Part shown: piece after piece, positions 51,190 through 58,457 of the stretch
Numbering within the stretch: position 1 is the stretch's first letter
Layout of the letters: every line of letters starts with the position of its first letter
Origin: JAEYFP01 sp047602645
GTDB lineage: Bacteria; Bacillota; Clostridia; Lachnospirales; Lachnospiraceae
DNA length: 64,000 nucleotides
Assembly (NCBI GenBank): GCA_047602645.1
Contig: JASGGU010000003.1
Location: 1 to 64,000 of the forward strand
Reading direction: 5' to 3'
Program-made: the position numbers and the translations under genes
Notes under the pieces: model-generated
What the model was told of the DNA's origin: nothing
The model's database searches: none
Seen by the model: only the letters and a program-made list of their open reading frames with translations

Positions 51190-51209
51190 AAAATACTTTA
51201 TAGTATTTT
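51190..51209 (-). terminator. AT-rich hairpin at the end of the regulator gene
   Basis: AAAATACT / AGTATTTT around a four-base loop, overlapping the stop codon of the regulator and followed on the minus strand by T-rich sequence. Likely separates the regulator from the operon. Confidence 0.45.
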
Positions 51210-52124
51210 TGTTATCAAAAAAGATTCCTGAAAACGGCTATGTGTAAAATGGAATACTTCCTCCTCAAAATTCTGATAAGTCAGCAGAAACGCAGTTCCC
51301 CGTTCTGTTAAAACGGTGTTGCCGCCATGCTTTCCTCCTTGTCTGCGCTCTACGACAGAATATCCCAGTTCCAGTTCCAGACGGTTAATCATGTCCCAGG
51401 CTTTTCCGTAGGATAATGACATTGCGCCGCAAGCTTTTCGCATATTGTGGGTATCTGAAATCAAAAACAGCAGTAATTTTAGCCGTGCATTAAAAAAGGC
51501 TGTTTCCCGCTCAATACTGATGTGTACAACCGGATGGAGAATTGCATGATTATGCTCGGACAGCCTTGACCGGAGCTGTTCCTCGTTATGCACGCTGGTC
51601 AAAATTCCTTTATCCTCTACGGGAAGCCATTTTCTTTTCTCCCTCAGCGAGTGGATTAACCCGCGCAGACCATCTTCACCCTTGTATGCCAGAATGTCAG
51701 GAATTACCGACTCCGAAATCATAACCGGATGCCCGCCTTGTCCGTGGTAAGAGGGGGTTATGATCTCACCCTCCATATTTATTAATCTGAGGAGCGTATC
51801 CGGCATGAACATGGGAATATTTACAGGAGTAAAAGCGATCCGGTCGCATTTGCCGGACAAATACTGCAACCCGATTTTTACGGAATCCAGAAGCTGCGGA
51901 TATTCGGGCTGCTCATTTGCAATAAAAATAACCCCGTAACTGCTCAATTGATATTTGACTTCATCTTCATCGGCACCGGTAATAATTACAATTGGAAAAA
52001 TACCGGCCTGCTGAAAAGAAATTACAATCCGTTTGATGACTGGAATTGCTCCGATCCGAAGCATCGGCAATGCTGCTTTTTTACTGGCTGCGGCAATCAG
52101 GCCTCCATATTTGCTTATTTTCAT
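51198..52124 (-). CDS. Degenerate nucleotidyltransferase domain fused to ModE/LysR-like helix-turn-helix
   Basis: A 308-aa fusion. Residues 1-195 have the MobA/MocA fold (VIITGADEDEVKYQL, IAFTPVNIPMFMPDTLLRLI, GGHPVMISESVIPDILAYKGEDGLRG), but the catalytic loop is ruined: the LAAG...RMG...K signature reads GGLIAAASKKAALPMLRIG. Residues about 210-308 are a ModE/LysR-type winged helix (MRKACGAMSLSYGKAWDMINRLE, VVERRQGGKHGGNTVLTERG). It is therefore likely a transcriptional regulator sensing molybdopterin, nucleotide or molybdate with a dead enzyme domain. Start ATG 52124 follows AGAGGA; the longer frame is rejected. It precedes the molybdenum hydroxylase operon on the same strand. Confidence 0.85.
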   Translation of the reverse strand: MKISKYGGLIAAASKKAALPMLRIGAIPVIKRIVISFQQAGIFPIVIITGADEDEVKYQLSSYGVIFIANEQPEYPQLLDSVKIGLQYLSGKCDRIAFTPVNIPMFMPDTLLRLINMEGEIITPSYHGQGGHPVMISESVIPDILAYKGEDGLRGLIHSLREKRKWLPVEDKGILTSVHNEEQLRSRLSEHNHAILHPVVHISIERETAFFNARLKLLLFLISDTHNMRKACGAMSLSYGKAWDMINRLELELGYSVVERRQGGKHGGNTVLTERGTAFLLTYQNFEEEVFHFTHSRFQESFLITKIL

Positions 52125-52182
52125 ATCATAATCCTCTGTAACCACCGATAAAACAAGTTTGCCTGTCACTTTATTTTGGTTT

Positions 52183-52211
52183 ATTATGCACAATTTTTTT
52201 GAATGTGTCAA
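52183..52211 (-). promoter_or_regulatory. Predicted promoter of the ModE-like regulator gene
   Basis: Minus strand: perfect TTGACA (52211-52206), 17-base spacer, CATAAT (52188-52183). Tandem palindromes begin four bases upstream of the -35 box. Confidence 0.65.
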
Positions 52212-52215
52212 TTGC

Positions 52216-52243
52216 GGTATTAAATACCGTGGTATCAAATACC
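52216..52243. promoter_or_regulatory. Tandem 13-base palindromes (regulator operator)
   Basis: GGTATTAAATACC at 52216-52228 and GGTATCAAATACC at 52231-52243: two perfect five-base-arm palindromes, 15 bases centre to centre, differing only in the central triplet. They lie directly upstream of the regulator promoter and 61 bases ahead of the divergent HD-gene promoter. Confidence 0.7.
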
Positions 52244-52303
52244 GTGCTGCCGGAAAATATAATTACGGGAGTGGGCGAGGCGCATTTTTTTCTGCAGAAG
52301 GAA

Positions 52304-52332
52304 TTGCCTTTCTGAGAAAACTGCTTTATACT
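52304..52332 (+). promoter_or_regulatory. Predicted promoter of the HD-domain gene
   Basis: TTGCCT (52304-52309), 17-base spacer, TATACT (52327-52332), 43 bases before the start codon. Confidence 0.5.
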
Positions 52333-52374
52333 TTGAAGAGTGTAACGGGATTTTTCGGAAAGGAGAAAACTTTT

Positions 52375-52959
52375 ATGGAGACAAGACAGTTTTTGGATTT
52401 TTTGGGAATAATAGAAAAGTTGAAATCCAATACTCGTCACAGTTATACCGCGGATGGTGTTCATGAGGTTGTTGCGGCGCATACATGGAGAATTGCGACG
52501 ATGGCGATGCTTTTGGATCAGGAGTTCCCGGAGCTTGATATGAATAAGGTAATTCGGATGTGCCTGATTCATGACTGGGGCGAGGCGGTTACCGGGGATA
52601 TTCCTTCCTTTGATAAGACTGCAGAACATGAAGAAGTGGAAAAGCAGGCGGTTGACGGTCTGCTTCAGATGCTGCCCGAAGGAGCTTACGCAGAGCTGGG
52701 TGCGCTTTTTGCGGAGATGGAGGAGCTTAAGACGAAGGAAGCGCGATTTTATAAGGCACTTGACAAGCTGGAGGCGGTGATTTCCCATAATGAAAGTGAT
52801 ATTAATACATGGATTCCCCTTGAGTATGAGCTTCAGATGGTTGCTGCTACGGAGGAGGTCAAAGGCTTTCCATTCCTTGAGGAACTGCGGACGCTGATGA
52901 AAGAGGATACAAAGGAAAAGATCGCAAGGAGTAAGGTTTACTCGGAAGGAAGTTTGTAA
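52375..52959 (+). CDS. HD-domain hydrolase (YfbR/HDDC2-like)
   Basis: A 194-aa metal-dependent phosphohydrolase. The HD metal site is visible as HTWRIATMAMLL (first His), IHDWGEAVTGDIP (His-Asp) and a distal Asp near LDKLEAVISHNESD. Relatives act as 5'-deoxynucleotidases on deoxynucleoside monophosphates. Start ATG 52375 is after AAAGGAG; the long upstream extension of this frame crosses the divergent promoter region and has no ribosome site, so it is rejected. Divergent from the ModE-like regulator. Confidence 0.9.
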   Translation: METRQFLDFLGIIEKLKSNTRHSYTADGVHEVVAAHTWRIATMAMLLDQEFPELDMNKVIRMCLIHDWGEAVTGDIPSFDKTAEHEEVEKQAVDGLLQMLPEGAYAELGALFAEMEELKTKEARFYKALDKLEAVISHNESDINTWIPLEYELQMVAATEEVKGFPFLEELRTLMKEDTKEKIARSKVYSEGSL

Positions 52960-53052
52960 AGGATTTGAGATCATTTCTATGGAAATATTCTATGTAACAA
53001 AAAAAAGCACCGACCCCATGGCACATACGTCCACAAAATCAGCACTTTACAA

Positions 53053-53125
53053 TGCGCGACCAGGGGTTCGAACCCTGGACACCCTGATTAAGAGTCAGGT
53101 GCTCTACCAACTGAGCTAGTCGCGC
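53053..53125 (-). tRNA. tRNA-Lys (CTT)
   Basis: Minus-strand cloverleaf: acceptor GCGCGAC / GTCGCGC with discriminator A, D-arm AGCTC...GAGC, anticodon arm CCTGA-CTCTTAA-TCAGG (anticodon CTT, reading AAG), T-arm CAGGG-TTCGAAC-CCCTG. CCA is not encoded. Downstream, near 52997-53047, a weak wobble-rich stem before a T-run may be the terminator. Confidence 0.95.
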
Positions 53126-53217
53126 TTATTGGTAACGCAAGGATTATTATATTATATAGTTTTTAGAAATGCAAGCATTTTTTCAAAAATGTTTAGAATA
53201 AAAAAAGAGGAAATAAA

Positions 53218-53988
53218 ATGATATTTGAAACACACGCACATTATGATGATCAGGCATTCGACCAGGACAGGGAGGAGTTGCTTGCACAGCTTGAAAAAAA
53301 CGGGATTTCCTATGCGGTAAATGTCTCCTCCGATTTAGAAAGCTGCAGAAAGACGCTGGAGCTGACAAAGCGCCATGCGTTTCTGTATGGAGCGTTAGGC
53401 ATCCATCCAAGCGAGACCGGTAAGCTGACAGAAAAGGATATTGTCTGGCTCGGTGAGAAGAGTGAGGAAAAGAAAATTGTGGCAATCGGAGAAATCGGCC
53501 TGGACTATTACTGGGACGAGCCAGACAGAGATATCCAGAAAAAATGGTTTATTCGGCAGCTGGCGCTTGCAAAAGAAAAAGGGCTTCCGGTCATCATACA
53601 CAGCAGAGATGCCGCAAAGGATACTCTGGAGGTTATGAAGGAGCAGCACGCGGAAGAAATCGGGGGCGTGATCCATTGTTTTTCCTATGGACCGGAAATT
53701 GCGGAAGAATATTTAAAAATGGGATTCTATATTGGAATCGGCGGAGTTCTGACATTTCAAAACGCAAAAAAGATAAAGGAGGTAGCCGGTATGCTTCCGC
53801 TTGACAGAATTTTGCTGGAGACGGACAGTCCTTATCTTGCTCCGGTACCAAACAGAGGAAAGAGAAATTCCTCGCTGAATATTCCATATATAATAGAAGA
53901 GATGGTAAGGATCAAGGGTCTTTCTGCCGATGAAATTGAAAGTGCCACGATGGAAAACGCAAAAAGGATGTACCGGATCAGCGAATAA
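53218..53988 (+). CDS. TatD-family metal-dependent hydrolase
   Basis: A 256-aa TIM-barrel nuclease/hydrolase with all family metal motifs: ETHAHYDDQAFDQDRE (HxH), GEIGLDYYWDEPD, VIIHSRDA, GVIHCFSYG and LLETDSPYLAP. TatD proteins have 3'-5' DNase activity. It precedes rsmA, an arrangement common in Firmicutes, with only 40 bases between. Ribosome site GAGGAAAT directly before ATG. Confidence 0.94.
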   Translation: MIFETHAHYDDQAFDQDREELLAQLEKNGISYAVNVSSDLESCRKTLELTKRHAFLYGALGIHPSETGKLTEKDIVWLGEKSEEKKIVAIGEIGLDYYWDEPDRDIQKKWFIRQLALAKEKGLPVIIHSRDAAKDTLEVMKEQHAEEIGGVIHCFSYGPEIAEEYLKMGFYIGIGGVLTFQNAKKIKEVAGMLPLDRILLETDSPYLAPVPNRGKRNSSLNIPYIIEEMVRIKGLSADEIESATMENAKRMYRISE

Positions 53989-54028
53989 GAGAACCTTGGA
54001 GAAAACAGAAAGCGTCAGGAGAAAAAAC

Positions 54029-54892
54029 ATGACATCATTGGGTAACCCGACAAATACAACGGCAATTATACAGAAATATCAGTTTGTTTTTCAGAAAAAA
54101 TACGGACAGAACTTTTTGATTGATACACATGTACTTGATAAAATTATTCAGGCGGCAGAAATTACAAAGGAAGATTATGTCATTGAAATTGGTCCCGGAA
54201 TTGGTACGATGACACAATATCTATGCGAGAACGCAAAAGGTGTTACTGCGATCGAGATCGACAGGGCGCTTATTCCGATACTGGAAGAAACGCTTTCAGA
54301 CTACGATAATGTTTCTGTCATTAACGCGGATATTTTAAAAATTGACCTCATAAAATTAATTGAAGAGAAAAATGGCGGAAAGCCGGTTAAGATCGTTGCC
54401 AATCTTCCTTATTATATAACGACGCCGATTATTATGTGGCTGTTTGAAGAGCATGTGCCTGTTTTGAGTATTACGGTCATGGTGCAGAAGGAGGTGGCCG
54501 ACCGTATGCAGGTAGGCCCGGGAACGAAGGATTACGGGGCACTTTCCCTAGCGGTGCAGTACTATGCGAAGCCGCAGATTGTCACACTGGTATCACCCAA
54601 TTGCTTTATTCCGCGTCCAAAGGTGGGGTCCGCGGTAATCCGTCTGGACAAATATGAAAAGCCGGTGGTGCAGGTGGAGGATGAAGGACTGCTGTTTCGT
54701 ATTATCAGGGCTTCCTTTAATCAAAGAAGGAAAATGTTTGTAAACAGCCTCTATAATTCTTCTGATCTGTCATTTGAAAAGGAACAGATACTGAGGGCGC
54801 TTGAAAGAATGGGTATTTCTGAGAATATTCGGGGTGAGGCATTGACGTTGGAACAGTTTGCAGAGTTCACCAATCTGATGACACAAAATTGA
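54029..54892 (+). CDS. rsmA: 16S rRNA (adenine1518/1519-N6)-dimethyltransferase
   Basis: KsgA/RsmA methyltransferase of 287 aa that dimethylates two adenines near the 3' end of 16S rRNA. Motifs: KKYGQNFLIDTHVLDKI (N-terminal signature), SAM-binding VIEIGPGIGTMT, and catalytic NLPYYITTPII. Start ATG 54029 is seven bases after AGGAG; the longer frame overlaps tatD. Followed by an AT-rich gap with the candidate RNA gene. Confidence 0.97.
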   Translation: MTSLGNPTNTTAIIQKYQFVFQKKYGQNFLIDTHVLDKIIQAAEITKEDYVIEIGPGIGTMTQYLCENAKGVTAIEIDRALIPILEETLSDYDNVSVINADILKIDLIKLIEEKNGGKPVKIVANLPYYITTPIIMWLFEEHVPVLSITVMVQKEVADRMQVGPGTKDYGALSLAVQYYAKPQIVTLVSPNCFIPRPKVGSAVIRLDKYEKPVVQVEDEGLLFRIIRASFNQRRKMFVNSLYNSSDLSFEKEQILRALERMGISENIRGEALTLEQFAEFTNLMTQN

Positions 54893-54993
54893 CCAAATTG
54901 TACAAATAATACAATTAATTTAAAAAAATTAATCAATATATCCAAAATAAACTATAAATAATTAATAAATTTAATAAATAAACTGTAAACTTA

Positions 54994-55022
54994 TTGACAA
55001 GGGGACGGGCTGATGCTATAAT
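54994..55022 (+). promoter_or_regulatory. Consensus sigma-A promoter of the candidate RNA gene
   Basis: TTGACA (54994-54999), exactly 17 bases, TATAAT (55017-55022): a perfect match to consensus, the strongest promoter in the window. The preceding 54893-54993 is a very AT-rich spacer without a gene. Confidence 0.85.
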
Positions 55023-55028
55023 ACAATT

Positions 55029-55250
55029 ATCAATCAGGAACCTGCTTTTTATGATGATAATAGAACCTCATGAAGACTCCGATAATTATGCTGCCGAAGC
55101 ATTTGATCGTGAAATTGGCGAAGTTCACTTTTGTTTGAAAGAAAGCAGGAGATTGATTACATAAATAAGTCGGGAAAGGAAGGAGGAGAGTCCCGTGGGA
55201 ACGATAAGTGATTAGCAGCCGTTTTGACATCTGTCAAAACGGCTGTTTTT
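55029..55250 (+). ncRNA. Candidate structured non-coding RNA (about 220 nt; class not assigned)
   Basis: Between a perfect promoter and a perfect terminator lies about 220 nt without a convincing reading frame. Long-range pairing closes a domain: ATCAATC (55029-55035) with GATTGAT (55151-55157), and CCTGCTTT (55041-55048) with AAAGCAGG (55142-55149). Inside are hairpins ATGCT/AGCAT (about 55088-55102) and GTGAA/TTCAC (about 55109-55128). GACTC (near 55075) can pair with GAGTC (near 55188) as a pseudoknot. A purine-rich stretch GGAAAGGAAGGAGGAGAG precedes TCCCGTGGGA. Size and isolation fit raiA-motif or 6S-like RNAs; I cannot choose by eye. Confidence 0.65.
55216..55250 (+). terminator. Intrinsic terminator of the candidate RNA gene
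   Basis: Fourteen perfect pairs (55216-55229 with 55232-55245; CAGCCGTTTTGACA and its complement), two-base loop, five trailing T residues. Confidence 0.9.
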
Positions 55251-55274
55251 ATGTGTTTTTAAGCCGAATATTTT

Positions 55275-55303
55275 TTGACAATATACTAGACCTATGGTAA
55301 ACT
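55275..55303 (+). promoter_or_regulatory. Predicted promoter of the TPR/AAA-like gene
   Basis: TTGACA (55275-55280), 17-base spacer, TAAACT (55298-55303), about 105 bases before the start codon. Confidence 0.55.
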
Positions 55304-55407
55304 TAGTTAGAAATGTACAGATATTGTTGTTTTTTGTTAGAAAAAAGTTGAAAAATATCCAAAAATTATTTAATAAATCATTGATAAAAGCATGAGGTGA
55401 AAGTTAA

Positions 55408-58400
55408 TTGGACAAATATGAATACCAGGTTTGTGCCGATCAGATTAAATCGCTGCTTTCCGAGAGAAAATATACGGAAGCGATGGATGTCGCAGATAGC
55501 ATTGATTGGCGCAGGGTAAAAAGTGTTTCGATGCTTTGTACAGTCAGTGAGATATATAAAATAAATAAAAGATATGAAGAAAGCCGGGATATTTTACTCC
55601 TGGCTTATGAGCGTTATCCAAACGGACGGATGATTGTTTATGCACTTTGCGAGCTTGCCGTTAAAATGGAGGACATTCTTCAGGCAGTAGAGTATTATAA
55701 GGAATTTGTACAGATCGCTCCGGGAGATACCGGCAGTTATATTCTGCTGTATAAAATATATGAGGTACAGGATGTATCTTTAGAAGAAAGAATTGAAGTG
55801 CTTAAGGAGTTTAAAAAAAGGGATTATCGGGAAAAATGGGCATATGAATTAGCGTATCTTTATCATAAGACAGGACAGGAAACCAACTGTATTGCGGAAT
55901 GTGATGAGTTGATTCTATGGTTTGGCGAAGGCAGATATGTCAAGAAGGCCATGGAACTGAAAATGGAGCATACGGGACTTTCAACCGATCAGAAAATAAA
56001 GTATGAAGGCCAACAGGAAAACGCGTCTTTGATACAAATGCCGGAAGCGATGTCTCAGGAACAAAACTACGGGTCGGAGCATATCCAGATACAGCCTGTC
56101 AACACAGGAAAATTCAGTACGATGAATTTACAGGAAGAGCTTGCCAAGAGCATGGAGGAATTCCTGATAAATGAAGATGCAAATACGCAGACGCCTTATT
56201 ATGGGCAAGGGGAAAACCTGTATGAATCGGCACAGGCAGGGCAGGATTATCAGCAGATGTATGAACAGCAGCCACAGCCGGAGTACAGTCAGCAGGAATA
56301 TGAACAGGCTGTGTATGAGCCACAAATGTATGTGCAGCCGGGTTATGAGCCACAGGCATATGGTCAGGCAGCCGAGGAGCCGCAGGAACTGTATGAACCG
56401 CCCGTCACAGAAGAATCCCAGCCTGTGTATGAGCCACAAATATATAGCCAACAGGTATATGAACAACAGACGCAGGAACAACAGGAATATGATCGGCAAG
56501 GTTATGATCAGTCTGCGCAGGCACAGCAAATGTATGGACTTCCTGTCGAGGAGCCGCAGGAACTGTATGAATCGCCTGTAACAGAGGTGTCTCACCCGGT
56601 AAACGAGGCGCAAACCGGTACTTCAAAACCGGAAAAGGAAGTTCCGCGTACAGCAGGCAAAAAATATGACTCCATGCTTTCACAGGAATACGATGGTCAG
56701 ATTTCACTCAGCCTTCCTGATACAGACATGGTTGAAAAACAGATTACCGGTCAGATTAATCTGGAAGATGTTTTAAAGGGTTGGGAAGAAAAGAAAAGAG
56801 AAAATGAACAGAAACGTCTGACGGAGGTCAAGAGGAGATCACTGGAACAGACAAATGATATTATGTCTCAGCTCATCGGTGTCATTCCGGGAATTCAGCT
56901 TCCCAAGGAGCCGGAGAAGCCTGTCAGGGAACCGTCTCTTGAGTCGGATACCCCCGCCCCAAGGCCGGTGCTGATTGATGATTCCGTATTCGGCATGGAT
57001 GACGGCGGAGACGAACAGGAGGAAGAAAAGGCTTCCGCCGGTTTGCCAATGCCTTCTGTTGTAAAGGTTCCGATTACAAAATCCAAAGTAACGATGGCAA
57101 TCCCCGGTACGCTGCCTTCCGGCAGAATAATGACGCTGGAGGAGGAGTATGGCGGAAATCTTGCAAGAATCAGAGAACAGGATGAAAAGCTTGTAAAAAG
57201 GCAGACAGGTGAAATCCCCCGGGTAATTGATGCGCCGGAGGAACTGTTAAAAACACCTTCGGCCGGAGAAACACAAATACAGGAGGAATCGATAAAAACT
57301 GCGCCGATAGCAGAAGCTCAGGAAGAGCCGGTATTCGTGCAGGAGCCGCCATTGCAGCAGGCGGCGGATAATAACGAAGGCCGTGAGGAGTACCCGGAAG
57401 AGCCAATTTTGCCGCAGTCCTCCGTTATGCCGGAATATCCTTATGAGGCAGAAGATTATGGGGAGGTAGAAGAACTGGAAGATATTGAACAGCCGGAGGA
57501 GCTGGACGATATTATCAAAACAAGAGATCTCCCGCTGGATGCGATCGCGCAGGCCAACTATGAGGCGGGAATTGAGCCCGAAGATGCAGAAGAGGATCCC
57601 GAGGATATTGAGGAATCATTAAAAGAAAATAAAAAGAAAAAATCCAATCATCCGAGCTATATGACGCTTGAAGAAGCGCCGAAGAGCAGACGGGAATTCG
57701 ATGAGGAGGAGCAGAGAATATTTGCCCGCTTTGAAGGCATAGAAGTATTAAAGGCACAGATCGTAGATGTTATGGATGATATGAGCATGAATGCCGATAA
57801 AGGGAACGTCATTGTAACGGGCTCCGATCTGTCGGGCAGAAAAGGCCTTGCGATTGATATTGTGAAGGCGATCCAGATCATGGATTCCAATTTCTCGGGA
57901 AAGGTCGCAAAGATTTCCGGTGAGGCACTGAATAAGAAAAACATTCAGATGACGATTAAAAAATTACAGAACGGCGCATTGATTGTTGAAAATGCAGGCG
58001 GTTTGACAAAGGATTCCATGAAGCTGATTGCGGAGGCGCTTTCCGAGGAGACAGAGCCGGTGCTTGTTGTACTGGAGGGGACAAAGGACACGGTGCAGCC
58101 GCTTCTTAACGCGTCAAAGCTGATGAAGGGCGTGTTTAATGCGAGAATCGATATTGCCGAATATACAAATGATGACCTTGTGGCTTACGGAAGAGGTTAT
58201 GCGAAGGAGCAGGAATACAGCATCGACGAGATGGGTGTGCTTGCGCTGTATACACGGATCGGGGAGCTGCAGGCACTTGACCATATCGTATCGGTCGACG
58301 AAGTAAAGGAAATTATCGATACGGCAATTAAGCATGTGGATAAAAAAAATATGTCTCATTTTATGGATGTATTGTTTGCAAAACGTTATGATGAGGAGGA

Positions 58401-58440
58401 TTATATTATCCTTCGGGAAAAAGATTTCATAACAAAATAA
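55408..58440 (+). CDS. Large TPR / low-complexity / degenerate AAA-like protein
   Basis: A 1010-aa protein without signal peptide. Residues 1-190 are TPR-like (ERKYTEAMDVADSIDW, ALCELAVKMEDILQAVEYYKEF). Residues about 260-420 are Gln/Tyr/Glu/Pro-rich with imperfect tandem repeats; EEPQELYE recurs twice in longer near-identical units. Then an acidic region to about 770, and a C-terminal domain (about 775-1010) resembling an AAA module of the EccA/CbxX kind, but with a poor Walker A (GSDLSGRKGLA) and no acidic Walker B (LIVENAGG). TTG start eight bases after GAGGTGA. It is 17 bases upstream of glgB. I do not recognise a named family; a scaffold role is a guess. Confidence 0.8.
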   Translation: MDKYEYQVCADQIKSLLSERKYTEAMDVADSIDWRRVKSVSMLCTVSEIYKINKRYEESRDILLLAYERYPNGRMIVYALCELAVKMEDILQAVEYYKEFVQIAPGDTGSYILLYKIYEVQDVSLEERIEVLKEFKKRDYREKWAYELAYLYHKTGQETNCIAECDELILWFGEGRYVKKAMELKMEHTGLSTDQKIKYEGQQENASLIQMPEAMSQEQNYGSEHIQIQPVNTGKFSTMNLQEELAKSMEEFLINEDANTQTPYYGQGENLYESAQAGQDYQQMYEQQPQPEYSQQEYEQAVYEPQMYVQPGYEPQAYGQAAEEPQELYEPPVTEESQPVYEPQIYSQQVYEQQTQEQQEYDRQGYDQSAQAQQMYGLPVEEPQELYESPVTEVSHPVNEAQTGTSKPEKEVPRTAGKKYDSMLSQEYDGQISLSLPDTDMVEKQITGQINLEDVLKGWEEKKRENEQKRLTEVKRRSLEQTNDIMSQLIGVIPGIQLPKEPEKPVREPSLESDTPAPRPVLIDDSVFGMDDGGDEQEEEKASAGLPMPSVVKVPITKSKVTMAIPGTLPSGRIMTLEEEYGGNLARIREQDEKLVKRQTGEIPRVIDAPEELLKTPSAGETQIQEESIKTAPIAEAQEEPVFVQEPPLQQAADNNEGREEYPEEPILPQSSVMPEYPYEAEDYGEVEELEDIEQPEELDDIIKTRDLPLDAIAQANYEAGIEPEDAEEDPEDIEESLKENKKKKSNHPSYMTLEEAPKSRREFDEEEQRIFARFEGIEVLKAQIVDVMDDMSMNADKGNVIVTGSDLSGRKGLAIDIVKAIQIMDSNFSGKVAKISGEALNKKNIQMTIKKLQNGALIVENAGGLTKDSMKLIAEALSEETEPVLVVLEGTKDTVQPLLNASKLMKGVFNARIDIAEYTNDDLVAYGRGYAKEQEYSIDEMGVLALYTRIGELQALDHIVSVDEVKEIIDTAIKHVDKKNMSHFMDVLFAKRYDEEDYIILREKDFITK

Positions 58441-58457
58441 GGAATGGGGGCGATTGG

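Noticed and set aside
52159..52374. N-terminal extension of the HD-domain protein
   Set aside because: It crosses the divergent promoter region and tandem palindromes and has no ribosome site; ATG 52375 follows AAAGGAG.
55030..55230. Minus-strand 66-codon frame covering the candidate RNA
   Set aside because: It lacks a ribosome site and similarity, and the region has opposite-strand promoter, terminator and RNA pairing.
56220..56600. Repeated DNA in the Gln/Tyr-rich part of the 1010-aa protein, as a possible CRISPR-like or tandem-repeat array
   Set aside because: The repeats are in-frame, imperfect and of unequal spacing inside an intact reading frame; they encode a low-complexity linker.
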